DNA of 64,000 bases from an uncultured Alphaproteobacteria bacterium (lineage in GTDB: Bacteria > Pseudomonadota > Alphaproteobacteria > Micropepsales > Micropepsaceae), in NCBI GenBank assembly GCA_902825865.1, contig CADECX010000001.1, positions 124,001-188,000 on the forward strand, written 5' to 3'. Positions 1 to 9,856 of this stretch are shown here, in pieces (positions within the stretch are counted from its first letter, which is position 1; the number at the start of each line of letters is the position of its first letter). The notes below the pieces were generated by a model. It made no database searches. It saw only the letters and a program-made list of their open reading frames with translations, and was not told where the DNA came from. The translations under genes were made by a program, and so were the position numbers.

Positions 1-59
1 GCCAAAAGCATCGCTTGTCTTCCCGTACCGGGGTGACAATCGCTCAAATTTCATCGCAA

Positions 60-73
60 GAACAAACTTGTTC
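60..73. promoter_or_regulatory. Inverted repeat upstream of the Wzi-like gene
   Basis: GAACAA and TTGTTC flank a two-base centre about 50 bases upstream of the Wzi-like start. The symmetry is seen directly. That it is an operator is inference; the spacing does not match the alphaproteobacterial LexA direct repeat (GTTC-N7-GTTC) nor the Bacillus LexA palindrome. Confidence 0.3.
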
Positions 74-125
74 GCATTTGCGAAATCGGTAATGTCCCAA
101 TAGGCGGGGGCCGTTACGGAGTCGC

Positions 126-1601
126 ATGCATATCCGGTATTTGCGCAGCGCCATGGCTGTCTTGCTGTGGACCGCCATATGTTCGCCTGTCTTCGCTTCG
201 CCTTGGGCCGAAGTTGGCGACAACCAGCTTCGCGCCGATATCGAATTGTTGCAGGCGACGGGGGCCGTGAGCGACGTCACAATCCACTGGCCCTTGCCGT
301 GGCAATCCCTGATTGAGGACCTCTCCCGGGCAAATTTGGCGGCCCAGCCTGCCGGCGTGCAGGCGGCTGCCCGCCGCGTCCTGGCGCAGGCCCAGGCTGC
401 CACAGCATCGGGCGTCTCGGCCTGGGCGAGCTTGGATCTCACCAACACGCCCAGCGTGGTTTATGGCTTTGACGGCATGGGGCGAGGCGAAGGCCAGGCC
501 CAGCTCGTGTTGGAAGGCACCAGCGGCCCCTATTCCGGGCGGATAGCGCTCGGCGGCATCACCCAGAATTTCGGCGACAAGCCCAACAAGATCATGCCCG
601 AGGGGACCTATTTTTCCGCCCGTTTGGGAGGCGTGCGGGTTTATGCCGGCTATCTCGACCATTGGTGGGGGCCGGGGCAAATAACGGCGCTGCAGCTTTC
701 CAACAATGCCCGTCCCATGCCGCAGATCGGGATATCGCGTTCGAGCAGCCAAGCCTCAAGCTGGCCGATTCTGAGATGGCTGGGGCCATGGCAACTGGAA
801 TTCCTTTTGGGCAAGTTCGACGGCCCCCAGATCCAATCCAACGTCTATTACAATGCCGTGCATTTGACGGTCAGTCCCCTGCCGGGCCTGGAGATCGGCG
901 TGGCCAAGACCGAGCAGTTTTGCGGACAGGGCCATCCCTGCGCGCCGTTGCGCGACTATTTCACCAATGTCGATTTGTCCAACCATCCCGACAACGTCAA
1001 TGGCGAGGGTTCGCTCGAGCTCAAATACAGCAATGTGCTCGGCAAGCTTCCGTTCCAGGCCTATATGCAGGTGATGAACGAGGATTATTCCTGGTTCAGC
1101 CGTTCCGGCAGCAGCCATTTGTTCGGCGCCAGTGTTTTCTTGCCGACAAGAACCAATCCCGTGAAGCTGACTGTGGAGTATGCCAACAGCATCGCGACCA
1201 AAACCATTTTCAGCTTCGGCACCCATGTCTATGGGTTCACCTATAGAAACGGCCAGTATCCCGATGGCATGCGTTATCGTGGACGGACGCTGGGCTTCAG
1301 CCTGGACAACGATTCAACCTTGGCCTCGGTGCAAGCCAACTGGAGCGATCAGGTCGGCCGCTTCTATCAACTGAGCCTTCACCACGCCACGATCGCGAGC
1401 AGCCATTCGATCAACGCAAATATCCTGACCCCCACACCGGTGAACATGAACATGGCGGAGGCGCGGGTGTCTCTGCCGCTCAAGCTCGGCAACAACCGCA
1501 TCTTGCATCTCGATCTGGCCGGCCGGCTGCAGGACGATCAGCCCCGTCCGCACAGGGGCTTTGCCGCCGCCGTGGAAGTGGCTTTGCGCGCGCCGCTCTA
1601 G
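126..1601 (+). CDS. Capsule assembly Wzi-like outer-membrane protein
   Basis: The 491-residue product starts with a signal peptide (hydrophobic stretch at about residues 8-22, likely cleavage after the Ala in SPVFA, about residue 25). A region typical of the Wzi family follows (VGDNQLRADIELL, then alternating aromatic and polar strands). Length is close to the roughly 480 residues of E. coli Wzi. In that family an 18-stranded outer-membrane barrel anchors capsular or exopolysaccharide to the surface. The ATG has CGGAG five bases upstream. The gene is monocistronic and convergent with the next gene, six bases apart. It lies about 10 kb from the exopolysaccharide locus, consistent with a role in surface polysaccharide retention; the actual ligand is unknown. 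Confidence 0.8.
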   Translation: MHIRYLRSAMAVLLWTAICSPVFASPWAEVGDNQLRADIELLQATGAVSDVTIHWPLPWQSLIEDLSRANLAAQPAGVQAAARRVLAQAQAATASGVSAWASLDLTNTPSVVYGFDGMGRGEGQAQLVLEGTSGPYSGRIALGGITQNFGDKPNKIMPEGTYFSARLGGVRVYAGYLDHWWGPGQITALQLSNNARPMPQIGISRSSSQASSWPILRWLGPWQLEFLLGKFDGPQIQSNVYYNAVHLTVSPLPGLEIGVAKTEQFCGQGHPCAPLRDYFTNVDLSNHPDNVNGEGSLELKYSNVLGKLPFQAYMQVMNEDYSWFSRSGSSHLFGASVFLPTRTNPVKLTVEYANSIATKTIFSFGTHVYGFTYRNGQYPDGMRYRGRTLGFSLDNDSTLASVQANWSDQVGRFYQLSLHHATIASSHSINANILTPTPVNMNMAEARVSLPLKLGNNRILHLDLAGRLQDDQPRPHRGFAAAVEVALRAPL

Positions 1602-1607
1602 GGAAAG

Positions 1608-2600
1608 CTAAAGGGCCGTGACCGTCACGGACGAGGGCGGCGCCGAACCCAGCCTGTTGCACAGTGGGAACAGGAAAGCATCGGCTTCGATTTCGAAGAC
1701 ATCGCCCGCTTGCGTCTTGACGCCGGCGCTGAAGGACAGGGTCGCGGTGCCGAAGAAATGGACATGGACGTCGCCCGGCCGCCGAAAGCCGGCATATTTG
1801 AAATGATGCGCCTCAAGATTGGCGATGGTGTGGCTCATATTGTCCTCGCCCGACAGGAACGGCTTGTCGAAGATGATCTCGTTGCCGCGGCGAACCCGCG
1901 AGCGTCCGGTGACGGCGCCGGGCAGGGGGCCGGTGCGCAGCTCGGGCCCGAAAGAACATTGTCTGAGCTTGGAATGGGCGAGCCAGAGATAGTTGAACTT
2001 CTCGGTGACATGGTCGGAAAATTCATTGCCCAGCGCAAAACCCAGCCGGTGCGGCGCCCCGTCCGGTCCGATCAGGTAGAGGCCGACAATTTCCGGCTCT
2101 TCGCCGCCGTCCTGGGCGAAGGCGGGGGAGGCAAAGGCGGCTTCCGGCGCCACCACGCTGCCGCCGTCGCCCTTGTAGAACCATTCCGGCTGCGCGCCCT
2201 CCTGGCCCGGCGCCGGTTTGCCGGCCTCCAACCCCAGTTTGAACATCTTCATGGAGTCGGTGAGCTTGGCGCTGTCGGAAAGGTCTTTGTGCATGCTGTC
2301 GCGTCCTTCCGCCGAACCCAGATGGGTCAGACCGGTGCCGGTGACGATCAGGTGCGCCGAGTCCTCGGGATGGTCCAGCGGCGCCAGGACACGGCCCTCG
2401 GCCAAGGCGGCGCGAATATCGACCGTCTCGCCAAAACCCAGCCGGTCGGCCAGCGCCTTCAGGGATAGTTTTTCAGCAATGGCGCGGTTTGCCAGCTCGT
2501 AGGTTGTGGCCGCGCCTTGGATGACCTGGCCCCGGGCGTCATCGCCCACCACGGCTACGGCCCGGCGTCCATCCTTTGCCAAAAACTGCACCAGCCGCAT
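1608..2600 (-). CDS. AraD1/GguC-type protein of the fumarylacetoacetate hydrolase superfamily
   Basis: A 330-residue protein without signal peptide. The second half has the FAH-fold pattern (GNEFSDHVTEKFNYLWLAHSKLR, a conserved acidic and His-rich core, then FDKPFLSGEDNMSHTI). It resembles the AraD1/GguC family, related to 2-keto-3-deoxy-sugar-acid dehydratases and found in sugar-acid catabolism. FAH enzymes bind a divalent metal through acidic residues and act on 2-keto acids. The reaction here (for example dehydration of a 2-keto-3-deoxy sugar acid) is inferred from family only; no sugar dehydrogenase or lactonase lies beside it. The ATG is preceded by GGGAG about seven bases upstream. It stands alone, convergent with the Wzi-like gene and divergent from the next gene. 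Confidence 0.72.
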   Translation of the reverse strand: MRLVQFLAKDGRRAVAVVGDDARGQVIQGAATTYELANRAIAEKLSLKALADRLGFGETVDIRAALAEGRVLAPLDHPEDSAHLIVTGTGLTHLGSAEGRDSMHKDLSDSAKLTDSMKMFKLGLEAGKPAPGQEGAQPEWFYKGDGGSVVAPEAAFASPAFAQDGGEEPEIVGLYLIGPDGAPHRLGFALGNEFSDHVTEKFNYLWLAHSKLRQCSFGPELRTGPLPGAVTGRSRVRRGNEIIFDKPFLSGEDNMSHTIANLEAHHFKYAGFRRPGDVHVHFFGTATLSFSAGVKTQAGDVFEIEADAFLFPLCNRLGSAPPSSVTVTAL

Positions 2601-2718
2601 CCTGAACTCCCGCTTGAAATCCCTTGAGACAATGTTTGATCGCCATCATAGCGGTAAACCCTGTCTTTGACGCAATCCGGCCTTGTTATGGCTTTGGGCG
2701 GGCACCATAAGTCCTGGC

Positions 2719-3834
2719 ATGCGCGCATTCGACAGTTTCGACGCCAAGGCTTTCGAGCCCGCCATCGGCTGGGCGCGCAAGCACGAGCGCAAGATTTCGG
2801 CCTTGTCGCTGGCCGGCGGCTTTGCCTTCGACAGCTGGGCTTTCGGCAGCATCGACCACGCCATGACCCAGGCGGCGTTCATCATCTATCTGCTGGTGGC
2901 GGGGATAACCATCGCGGTGCTGCATGTGCTGGAGTCCCGTCCCGACGGCAGAAAGCCCTCGGACCAGACCCGCACCATTCTGATCGCCATCACCCAATTC
3001 GCCCTGGGCTGTCTGTTATCGGGTTTCTGCGTCTTCTACATCCGCAGCGCTTCGATCACTTCGTCCTGGCCGTTCCTGCTGGCGATGGCGGCCATTTTCA
3101 TCGCCAATGAGTATATGCACCGTTATCACGCAAGGCTGGTATTTTCCGCCCTGCTGTTCTTTTTCGCCATCTACTCTTACGCCATCCTGCTGGTGCCGCT
3201 GGTGATGAGCCGCGTCGGCCGCGTTCCCTTTCTGATCAGCGGCGCCGTCGCGGTGGTGATATTCTTCGTCTTCATGCAGGCGCTGGCCCAGTTGGGGCAT
3301 GAACGCTATCGCGGCGCGCGCCGGCAGGTTTTGGCCGGCATGGTGCTGATCACCATTTTTCTCAATGCCGCTTATTTCCTGCGCGTGTTGCCGCCCTTGC
3401 CGCTGGTTCTGACCGACGCCGGCATCTATCACCAGGTCAAGCGCGTGGGCGCGGACTTTCAGGCGGCCGAGGAAGACGAGCCGCCGGAATGGCAGGCGCT
3501 GTTCGGCACCCGTGCGATCATGCATATCCAGAAGGGCGCCAAGCTCTATCTCTACAGCGCGATCTTCGCACCGCACGGCTTGAACACCCGCATCGCGCAT
3601 GACTGGCAGTGGCTGCAGCCGGGCAAGGGCTGGGTCTCGCAACAGCGTATTTCCTTCCCGATCGAGGGTGGCCGGGAGGACGGCTATCGCTATTTCACCC
3701 TCAAGACCGCCCCCAGGCCCGGCCAATGGCAGGTGAATATCCTGACCGGCGACGGCCGCTCGGTGGGCCGGGTGCGTTTTGCCGTCGAAGAACAGGCTGT
3801 GCCGCCCGCCACCACCCTCAAGGTTCTGAAATAG
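2719..3834 (+). CDS. DUF5924/DUF2914-like integral membrane protein
   Basis: About 371 residues from the ATG at 2719; the reading frame is open to a TTG at 2683, but the extra 12 codons carry no family signal. There are six or seven hydrophobic segments in residues 25-240, followed by a soluble tail rich in Trp and aromatic residues. The tail pattern, including [18 protein letters not shown] near the C-terminus, is the DUF2914 signature, and the overall architecture is that of DUF5924 proteins. The function of this family is unknown; the C-terminal domain probably folds as a beta sandwich outside the membrane. It precedes cysD by about 70 bases on the same strand, so the two may be cotranscribed, but there is no known functional link to sulfate activation. 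Confidence 0.65.
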   Translation: MRAFDSFDAKAFEPAIGWARKHERKISALSLAGGFAFDSWAFGSIDHAMTQAAFIIYLLVAGITIAVLHVLESRPDGRKPSDQTRTILIAITQFALGCLLSGFCVFYIRSASITSSWPFLLAMAAIFIANEYMHRYHARLVFSALLFFFAIYSYAILLVPLVMSRVGRVPFLISGAVAVVIFFVFMQALAQLGHERYRGARRQVLAGMVLITIFLNAAYFLRVLPPLPLVLTDAGIYHQVKRVGADFQAAEEDEPPEWQALFGTRAIMHIQKGAKLYLYSAIFAPHGLNTRIAHDWQWLQPGKGWVSQQRISFPIEGGREDGYRYFTLKTAPRPGQWQVNILTGDGRSVGRVRFAVEEQAVPPATTLKVLK

Positions 3835-3907
3835 CAGCCCTAATCGGAGCGCTTGCATCTGTTGCGGCGAAAGACTATTTCACAGTTCGAAATTGGGATA
3901 CAGAAAA

Positions 3908-4822
3908 TTGTCCAGTAATAAGACTGTTATATCACATCTGCGCCGGCTGGAAGCCGAGAGCATTCACATCATGCGCGAGGTGGCGGCCGAGTTCGCCAAC
4001 CCGGTGATGCTCTATTCGGTGGGCAAGGATTCCGCCGTCATGCTGCATCTGGCGATGAAGGCCTTTTATCCCTCCAAGCCGCCCTTTCCCCTGATGCATG
4101 TCAACACGACCTGGAAATTCCAGGAGATGATCAAGTTCCGCGACGACACCGTCAAAAGGCTGGGCCTGAATTTCATCGAATATATCAATCAGGACGGTAT
4201 CAAGCGCGGCATCAATCCTTTTGATTCCGGTTCGTCCCTGCACACCCAGGTGATGAAGACCGAAGCGCTGAAACAGGCGCTGGACAAGTATGGCTTCGAC
4301 GCCGCTTTCGGCGGCGCGCGCCGCGACGAGGAAAAATCCCGCGCCAAGGAGCGCATCTTTTCCTTCCGCACCGCCAGCCATGCCTGGGACCCCAAGAACC
4401 AGCGCCCCGAACTTTGGCGCGTCTACAATACCCGCATCGCCAAGGGCGAAAGCATTCGCGTCTTTCCGCTCTCCAACTGGACCGAGCTGGATATCTGGCA
4501 ATACATCCTGGCCGAGAACATCCCCATCGTGCCGTTGTACTTCGCCAAGAAGCGCCCCGTTGTGGAACGCGCCGGCACGCTGATCATGAAGGATGACGAC
4601 CGCATGAAGCTGTTGCCCGGCGAAAAGGTGGAGGAGAAATTGGTCCGCTTCCGCACCCTGGGTTGCTATCCCCTGACGGGCGCCATCGAAAGCGAGGCTG
4701 ATACGCTTGAAGGCATCGTCACCGAGATGTTCACCGCCCGCACCAGCGAGCGCCAGGGAAGACTGATCGACAGCGACGAGAAAGCCTCGATGGAGAAGAA
4801 GAAGAAGGAGGGGTATTTCTAA
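3908..4822 (+). CDS. cysD: Sulfate adenylyltransferase subunit 2 (CysD)
   Basis: This ATP-pyrophosphatase subunit makes adenosine 5'-phosphosulfate (APS) from ATP and sulfate, driven by the GTPase CysN. The product matches CysD along its length: [16 protein letters not shown] at the start, the PP-loop motif [26 protein letters not shown], and a C-terminus ending in KKKKEGYF. Length is about 304 residues, normal for the family. There is no ATG upstream; TTG at 3908 gives the usual N-terminus and TTG at 3893 would add five residues, so the start is uncertain. The stop is one base before the cysNC ATG, indicating coupled translation. The product is cytoplasmic and works as a heterodimer with the next gene. 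Confidence 0.93.
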   Translation: MSSNKTVISHLRRLEAESIHIMREVAAEFANPVMLYSVGKDSAVMLHLAMKAFYPSKPPFPLMHVNTTWKFQEMIKFRDDTVKRLGLNFIEYINQDGIKRGINPFDSGSSLHTQVMKTEALKQALDKYGFDAAFGGARRDEEKSRAKERIFSFRTASHAWDPKNQRPELWRVYNTRIAKGESIRVFPLSNWTELDIWQYILAENIPIVPLYFAKKRPVVERAGTLIMKDDDRMKLLPGEKVEEKLVRFRTLGCYPLTGAIESEADTLEGIVTEMFTARTSERQGRLIDSDEKASMEKKKKEGYF

Positions 4823-4823
4823 A

Positions 4824-6710
4824 ATGAACGCCCCCACCGATCTTCAGAAATTCCTCGCCGCCCAGGAAAAGAAATCCCTGCTGCGGTTCCTCACCTGCGG
4901 CAGCGTCGATGACGGCAAGTCCACGCTCATTGGCCGCCTGCTGTACGATACGAAATTGTTGTTCGAAGACACGCTGGCGTCGCTGGAGAAAGACTCCAAG
5001 AAATTCGGCACCACCGGCGAGGATATCGATTTCGCGCTGCTGGTGGACGGTTTGGAGGCTGAGCGCGAGCAAGGCATCACCATCGATGTCGCCTATCGCT
5101 TCTTTGCCACCGACAAGCGCAAATTCATCGTCGCCGACACGCCGGGCCATGAGCAGTATACCCGCAACATGGCGACCGGCGCCTCCAACTCCGATCTCGC
5201 CGTCATCCTGATCGATGCGCGCAAGGGCGTGCTTACCCAGACCCGCCGCCATGCCTATATCGCCTCGCTGCTGGGCATCCGGCACATCGTGCTGGCGGTG
5301 AACAAGATCGACCTGGTGGATTATTCGCAGGCGGTCTTCGACAAGATCGTTTCGGATTTCCATGTCTTTTCGGCGCGGCTGAATTTCGTCAGCCAGGTGG
5401 CGATTCCCCTATCGGCGCGCTTCGGCATCAATGTCATCGAGAAGTCCAAGGAAACGCCCTGGTACACCGGCCCCGCGCTGCTGTCGCATCTGGAAGTGGT
5501 GGATGTGGATACGGCGCTGGCCGACAAGCCCTTCCGCCTGCCGGTGCAGTGGGTCAACCGCCCCGATCTGGATTTCCGCGGTTTCTCCGGCACCATCGCC
5601 GGCGGCAGGATCAAGCCGGGCGAAGTGGTGGCCGTGGCAAAATCCGGCAAGACCAGCAAGGTCACCCGCATCGTCACCATGGACGGCGATCTGCCCGAAG
5701 CGGTGGCGGGTGATGCCGTCACCCTGACCCTGGCCGATGAAGTCGATATCTCCCGCGGCGATGTCCTGGCCGATCCGCAGGCGCGTCCCATCCTTTCCGA
5801 CCAGTTCGCGGCGCATCTGCTGTGGATGGCGGACGAGGAATTGCTGCCGGGCCGGCAGTATCTGCTCAAGCTGGGCACCGCCACCGTGCCCGCCCAAGTC
5901 AGTGCGCTCAAGCACAAGGTCGACGTCAACAGCTTGGATCATCATGCCGCCGCGACCTTGGCGTTGAACGAAGTCGGCTATGTGAATTTCGCGCTGACTC
6001 AGGCGTTGGCGTTCGACGCCTATCGCGACAATCGCGACACCGGCGGCTTCATCCTGATCGACCGCTTCACCAATGCCACGGTCGGCGCCGGGATGATCGA
6101 TTTCTCGCTGATGCGCGCCACCAACGTCCATTGGCAGGCATTGGACGTCGACAAGGCTGCGCGCGCGCGGCTGAAAGGCCAGAAGCCGGTGGTACTGTGG
6201 TTCACCGGCCTTTCCGGCTCGGGCAAGTCCACCATCGCCAATCTGGTGGAAAAGGCCCTGGCCGCCGAAGGCAAGCACACCTATCTGCTGGACGGCGACA
6301 ATGTGCGCCATGGCCTCAACAAGGATCTGGGCTTCACCGACGCCGACCGGGTGGAAAATATCCGCCGTGTCGGCGAGGCAGCGAAACTGTTTGTGGATGC
6401 CGGCCTGATCGTGCTGACCGCGTTCATCTCGCCGTTCCGGTCGGAACGCCGCATGGCGCGCGAGCTGGTGGGCGAGAGCGAGTTCCTGGAAGTGTTTGTC
6501 GACACCCCGATCGAGGTCTGCATGCAGCGCGACCCCAAGGGCCTCTACGAAAAGGCCAAGGCCGGCAAGATCAGGAATTTCACCGGCATCGACAGCCCCT
6601 ATGAAGAACCCGAACGGGCCGAGATGATCGTCAAAACCGTCGCGGCCACGCCGGAAGCCCATGCTCAGGCCATCGTCAAGCATCTGCGGGACAAGGGGTA
6701 TTTGGGCTAG
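4824..6710 (+). CDS. cysNC: Bifunctional sulfate adenylyltransferase subunit 1 / adenylylsulfate kinase (CysN-CysC)
   Basis: The 628-residue fusion has an N-terminal translation-factor-like GTPase with P-loop GSVDDGKST (about residue 26), the DTPGHEQ switch motif and NKID, then EF-Tu-like beta barrels. From about residue 455 follows an APS kinase with P-loop GLSGSGKST and the [10 protein letters not shown] and FISPFRSER motifs. The fusion is called NodQ-like in rhizobia. CysN powers APS formation with CysD; CysC phosphorylates APS to PAPS, the sulfate donor for sulfotransferases and for PAPS reductase. Both active sites look intact. No cysH, cysI or sulfotransferase is visible nearby, so the fate of PAPS cannot be read from this window. 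The two genes form a short operon. Confidence 0.95.
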   Translation: MNAPTDLQKFLAAQEKKSLLRFLTCGSVDDGKSTLIGRLLYDTKLLFEDTLASLEKDSKKFGTTGEDIDFALLVDGLEAEREQGITIDVAYRFFATDKRKFIVADTPGHEQYTRNMATGASNSDLAVILIDARKGVLTQTRRHAYIASLLGIRHIVLAVNKIDLVDYSQAVFDKIVSDFHVFSARLNFVSQVAIPLSARFGINVIEKSKETPWYTGPALLSHLEVVDVDTALADKPFRLPVQWVNRPDLDFRGFSGTIAGGRIKPGEVVAVAKSGKTSKVTRIVTMDGDLPEAVAGDAVTLTLADEVDISRGDVLADPQARPILSDQFAAHLLWMADEELLPGRQYLLKLGTATVPAQVSALKHKVDVNSLDHHAAATLALNEVGYVNFALTQALAFDAYRDNRDTGGFILIDRFTNATVGAGMIDFSLMRATNVHWQALDVDKAARARLKGQKPVVLWFTGLSGSGKSTIANLVEKALAAEGKHTYLLDGDNVRHGLNKDLGFTDADRVENIRRVGEAAKLFVDAGLIVLTAFISPFRSERRMARELVGESEFLEVFVDTPIEVCMQRDPKGLYEKAKAGKIRNFTGIDSPYEEPERAEMIVKTVAATPEAHAQAIVKHLRDKGYLG

Positions 6711-6782
6711 GGGACCGGGGCGCGGGGCCACTGGCATCCCCGGGCCTTAGGCTTTATACGGGCAGCCCTGAATTTATTAGTG

Positions 6783-6819
6783 GTTCAGCTCCCCTGCGGT
6801 CCCCTCCGGGTCGCTGAAC
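6783..6819 (+). promoter_or_regulatory. Stem-loop in the leader of the aminotransferase gene
   Basis: GTTCAGC (6783-6789) pairs perfectly with GCTGAAC (6813-6819) across a 23-base C/G-rich loop, ending 19 bases before the aminotransferase ATG. There is no T-run, so it is not a typical intrinsic terminator for cysNC. It could be a leader structure covering the ribosome site; I cannot assign it to a known riboswitch class. Confidence 0.35.
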
Positions 6820-6838
6820 GAAGTAGCGGATTTGCCCC

Positions 6839-8017
6839 ATGAAGACTGTCTCGAATTTCGATCGTATCGGCGAGGAGAATGCCTTCGCCGTGCTGGCCCG
6901 GGCCACCGCCCTGGCGGCTCAGGGGCGCGACATTATCAACCTCGGCATCGGCCAGCCGGATTTCCGCACCCCCGAGCATATCGTCGAGGCGGCCGCCAAG
7001 GCGCTGCGCGACGGTCATCACGGCTACACCCCCGCCAATGGCATCCTGCCGCTGCGCGAAGCGGTGGCCGGTGACCTGCACAAGCGCTATGGCGTCAGCG
7101 TATCGCCCGAGGAAGTGATGATCATGCCGGGCGGCAAGCCCACCATGTTCATGTCCATCCTTATGTTCGGCGAACCCGGAGTGGAGATCATGTATCCCGA
7201 TCCCGGCTTTCCGATTTACCGCTCCATGATCGAATATACCGGCGCCACTCCGGTGCCGATCCCGATCCGCGAAGAGAATGGCTTTGCCTTTTCGGCGGAA
7301 GAGACGCTGGACCTGATCACCGACAAGACAAGGCTGATCATCATCAACTCGCCCGCCAATCCCACCGGCGGCGTGACCCCCAAGGCCGAAGTGGAAAAGT
7401 TCGTCGCCGGCATGGCCAAGTGGCCGCAGGTCGCGATCATGAGCGACGAGATTTACGACCAGCTGCTCTATGACGGCGAGCAGCATGTCACCCTGCTGAA
7501 CTATCCGTCGATCCGCGACCGGCTGATCCTGCTCAATGGCTGGTCCAAGACCTATGCCATGACCGGCTGGCGGCTCGGTTATGCCATCTGGCCGGGCAAG
7601 CTTTACGACTATGCCCGCAAGCTGGCGGTGAACCTGCATTCCTGCGTCAATGCTCCCACCCAATATGCCGGTATCGCCGCCCTGACGGGCCCGCAGGATG
7701 CGGTTGCCCATATGCTTGGGGAATTCGACAAGCGCCGCAAGCTGGTGGTTGAAGGGCTCAATAAGCTGCCCGGCGTCTCCTGCATCATTCCCAAGGGTGC
7801 GTTCTATGCTTTCCCCAACATCAAGCAGACCGGCTGGAAGGCCAAGCCGTTGGCCAACGCCCTGTTGGATGAAACCGGCGTGGCGCTGATCGGCGGACCG
7901 GACTTCGGCATTCTGGGCGAAGGCTATTTGCGCCTGTCCTACGCCAACTCCGCCGAGAACATCCTCAAGGCGCTGGGCCGCATGGGCGAATTCCTCACCA
8001 CCCGCAAGGCGGCTTAA
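6839..8017 (+). CDS. PLP-dependent aminotransferase, class I (aspartate/alanine type)
   Basis: The 392-residue cytoplasmic enzyme has the fold-type I aminotransferase pattern: INLGIGQPDF near residue 32, GYTPANG, the NSPANPTGG cofactor-binding segment, the DEIYDQLLYDG aspartate, and the PLP lysine in GWSKTYAMTGWRLGY near residue 240. A late LRLSYANS carries the carboxylate-binding Arg. The family moves amino groups between amino acids and 2-keto acids; substrate preference cannot be read by eye, and MalY-like or alanine/aspartate transaminase activity is possible. The gene starts 128 bases after cysNC, separated by a hairpin-bearing leader, and its stop is followed at once by the HAD gene. 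Confidence 0.85.
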   Translation: MKTVSNFDRIGEENAFAVLARATALAAQGRDIINLGIGQPDFRTPEHIVEAAAKALRDGHHGYTPANGILPLREAVAGDLHKRYGVSVSPEEVMIMPGGKPTMFMSILMFGEPGVEIMYPDPGFPIYRSMIEYTGATPVPIPIREENGFAFSAEETLDLITDKTRLIIINSPANPTGGVTPKAEVEKFVAGMAKWPQVAIMSDEIYDQLLYDGEQHVTLLNYPSIRDRLILLNGWSKTYAMTGWRLGYAIWPGKLYDYARKLAVNLHSCVNAPTQYAGIAALTGPQDAVAHMLGEFDKRRKLVVEGLNKLPGVSCIIPKGAFYAFPNIKQTGWKAKPLANALLDETGVALIGGPDFGILGEGYLRLSYANSAENILKALGRMGEFLTTRKAA

Positions 8018-8018
8018 C

Positions 8019-8711
8019 CTGTCATCGATTTCCGCGGTCATTTTCGATTGCGACGGCGTCCTGGTCGATAGCGAGATATTGGCGCTGGAGGTCGAGCTCG
8101 CCATCCTTGCCGAACAGGGGCTGACCTTTGAGCGCGAGGACTATGTCACCCGCTTCATGGGGCTGAGCACGTCGGCCTTTCATGGCGAGATCGACCGCGA
8201 GGCGCAGAGCCGCATCGGCCGCCCGATTTCCGAGACGATCCGGGCTGAGCTCGCCACAAGGCTGCGCCAGACCATGATCGCGCGGCTGACCGAAGTGCCC
8301 GGGGCCGGCAAAGCGGTGGCGGGCACCGGGCTGCTGAAGGCCGTCGCCAGCTCCAGCACCCGCGAAGGTCTGGAGCGCAAACTGAGGCAGGTGGGGCTGT
8401 GGGACCATTTCGAGCCCCATGTCTATTCCGCCGACCATGTCGCCCAGGCCAAGCCCGCGCCCGATCTGTTTCTGCATGCCGCCCGCGCCCTGGGCGTGGA
8501 CCCCGGCCAATGTTTGGTGCTGGAAGACAGCGTCAATGGCGTGATCGCCGCCAGGCGGGCCGGGATGCGGGTTTGGGGCTTTCTGGGCGGCGGCCATGCC
8601 CATGACCGGCTGGGTGCGCGCCTGACAGGCGCCGGGGCCGAGCGGCTGGTGCAAGGCTGGCTGGAGGCCGCGCCCTTGCTGGCGGCTCTCAACGACCCTC
8701 AGACCCGGTAA
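8019..8711 (+). CDS. HAD-superfamily phosphatase (beta-phosphoglucomutase/Gph type) with apparent CTG start
   Basis: About 230 residues. HAD motif I is FDCDGVLVDSE, motif II lies near ASSSTREGL, the lysine of motif III is in AKPAPDLF and motif IV is VLEDSVNGV. A helical cap domain sits between motifs I and II, as in the phosphoglycolate phosphatase/beta-phosphoglucomutase branch. The substrate is probably a small sugar or organic phosphate, not determinable here. Motif I lies only about 14 codons from the aminotransferase stop, and that stretch contains no ATG, GTG or TTG. The first usable codon is CTG at 8019, directly after the preceding stop. A TTG at 8079 would delete motif I and can be excluded. 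The 3' end overlaps the convergent epimerase gene by 13 bases. Confidence 0.75.
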   Translation: MSSISAVIFDCDGVLVDSEILALEVELAILAEQGLTFEREDYVTRFMGLSTSAFHGEIDREAQSRIGRPISETIRAELATRLRQTMIARLTEVPGAGKAVAGTGLLKAVASSSTREGLERKLRQVGLWDHFEPHVYSADHVAQAKPAPDLFLHAARALGVDPGQCLVLEDSVNGVIAARRAGMRVWGFLGGGHAHDRLGARLTGAGAERLVQGWLEAAPLLAALNDPQTR

Positions 8712-9673
8712 TAATCCCGGAACCAGGCGATGAATTTGGGAATGCCCACGCTGATCGGGGTGGTGGGCGCAAAGCCCAGATCGCGGCTGCTGGCTTCGAT
8801 ATCGGCATAGGTCGCCGGAACGTCGCCGGGCTGCATCGGCGCCATTATTTTCTCCGCCTTTTTGCCCATCGCCTTTTCGATTTCCGCGATGAAGTCGGTC
8901 AACTTCTCGGATTTGTTGTTGCCCAGATTGTAGAGCGCATGCGGGGGGGCGCCATCTGCCGGGCGATCCAGCGCGCGCAGCACCCCCGCCACGATGTCGT
9001 CGATATAGGTGAAGTCGCGCCACATCTCGCCATGGTTGAACACCTTGATGGGCTCCCCCCTGGCGATGGCGCCGGCAAACAGGATTGGCGCCATGTCGGG
9101 ACGTCCCCACGGCCCATAGACGGTGAAGAAGCGCAGGCCCGTGCAGGCGATGCCGTAAAGATGCGCATAGGTATGGGCGAACAGTTCGTCGGCGCGCTTG
9201 GTCGCGGCATAAAGTGAGTTGGGATGATCGACCGCGTCGCCCACGGCGAAAGGCGTTTTCCTATTGGCGCCGTAGACCGAGGATGAACTGGCATAGACAA
9301 AGTGCTTGAGGGTTGAGTTTTTGAGCGCGCGCGCCAATTCGAGCATCACGGCCTGGCCCATGACATTGGCGGTGACATAGGCGAACGGATTTTCCAGGCT
9401 GTAGCGGACGCCGGGCTGCGCCGCGAGATGGACGATGCCCGCGATATCGCGGCCCGCAAATCCCAGCATCGCGTCCTTGTCGGCGATATCGGCCTTGTGG
9501 AAAGAAAAATTCCGGCGGGCGGTGAGTTGCGCCAGGCGGGCATCCTTCAGCTTCGTGTCGTAATAGTCGCTGAGATTGTCGACGCCCACCACATGATCGC
9601 CCCGCGCCAGCAAGGCATGGCAAACCGCGGCCCCGATAAATCCCGCTGCGCCCGTGACCAATATTTCCGCCAA
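8699..9673 (-). CDS. NAD-dependent sugar epimerase (UDP-glucuronate 4-epimerase-like)
   Basis: The 324-residue extended-SDR protein has the NAD-binding motif TGAAGFIGAAV at residue 7, catalytic Ser region ASSSSVYG and the YxxxK motif in SLYAATKRADE. The internal sequence TVYGPWGRPDMAP is characteristic of UDP-glucuronate epimerases of the LpsL/CapI type, which convert UDP-GlcA to UDP-GalA for capsule and LPS. UDP-GlcA would come from the ugd gene at 29268. The ATG is at 9673. The gene is monocistronic, convergent with the HAD gene and divergent from the phosphatase at 9857. Other 4-epimerase specificities cannot be excluded from sequence alone. Confidence 0.8.
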   Translation of the reverse strand: MAEILVTGAAGFIGAAVCHALLARGDHVVGVDNLSDYYDTKLKDARLAQLTARRNFSFHKADIADKDAMLGFAGRDIAGIVHLAAQPGVRYSLENPFAYVTANVMGQAVMLELARALKNSTLKHFVYASSSSVYGANRKTPFAVGDAVDHPNSLYAATKRADELFAHTYAHLYGIACTGLRFFTVYGPWGRPDMAPILFAGAIARGEPIKVFNHGEMWRDFTYIDDIVAGVLRALDRPADGAPPHALYNLGNNKSEKLTDFIAEIEKAMGKKAEKIMAPMQPGDVPATYADIEASSRDLGFAPTTPISVGIPKFIAWFRDYYRV

Positions 9674-9856
9674 GAATCTGCCTGCTTATGACCGCGGCAG
9701 CGAACATCGCCGGGGATCAACTTTCGGTCAATGCGCCAAATATGCGTTCCGGCGGGTCCCCTGCCGCCCGGCGAACCGGCCGGTTGCTTGACGCGTTTGG
9801 GATTTTGCGGCTAAAGCGACCGCTTTCACACCTCGCCGCCGCAGACGATACCGAGC

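Noticed and set aside
60..73. A LexA/SOS box before the Wzi-like gene
   Set aside because: The inverted repeat has the wrong spacing and orientation for known LexA sites; kept only as an unnamed inverted repeat.
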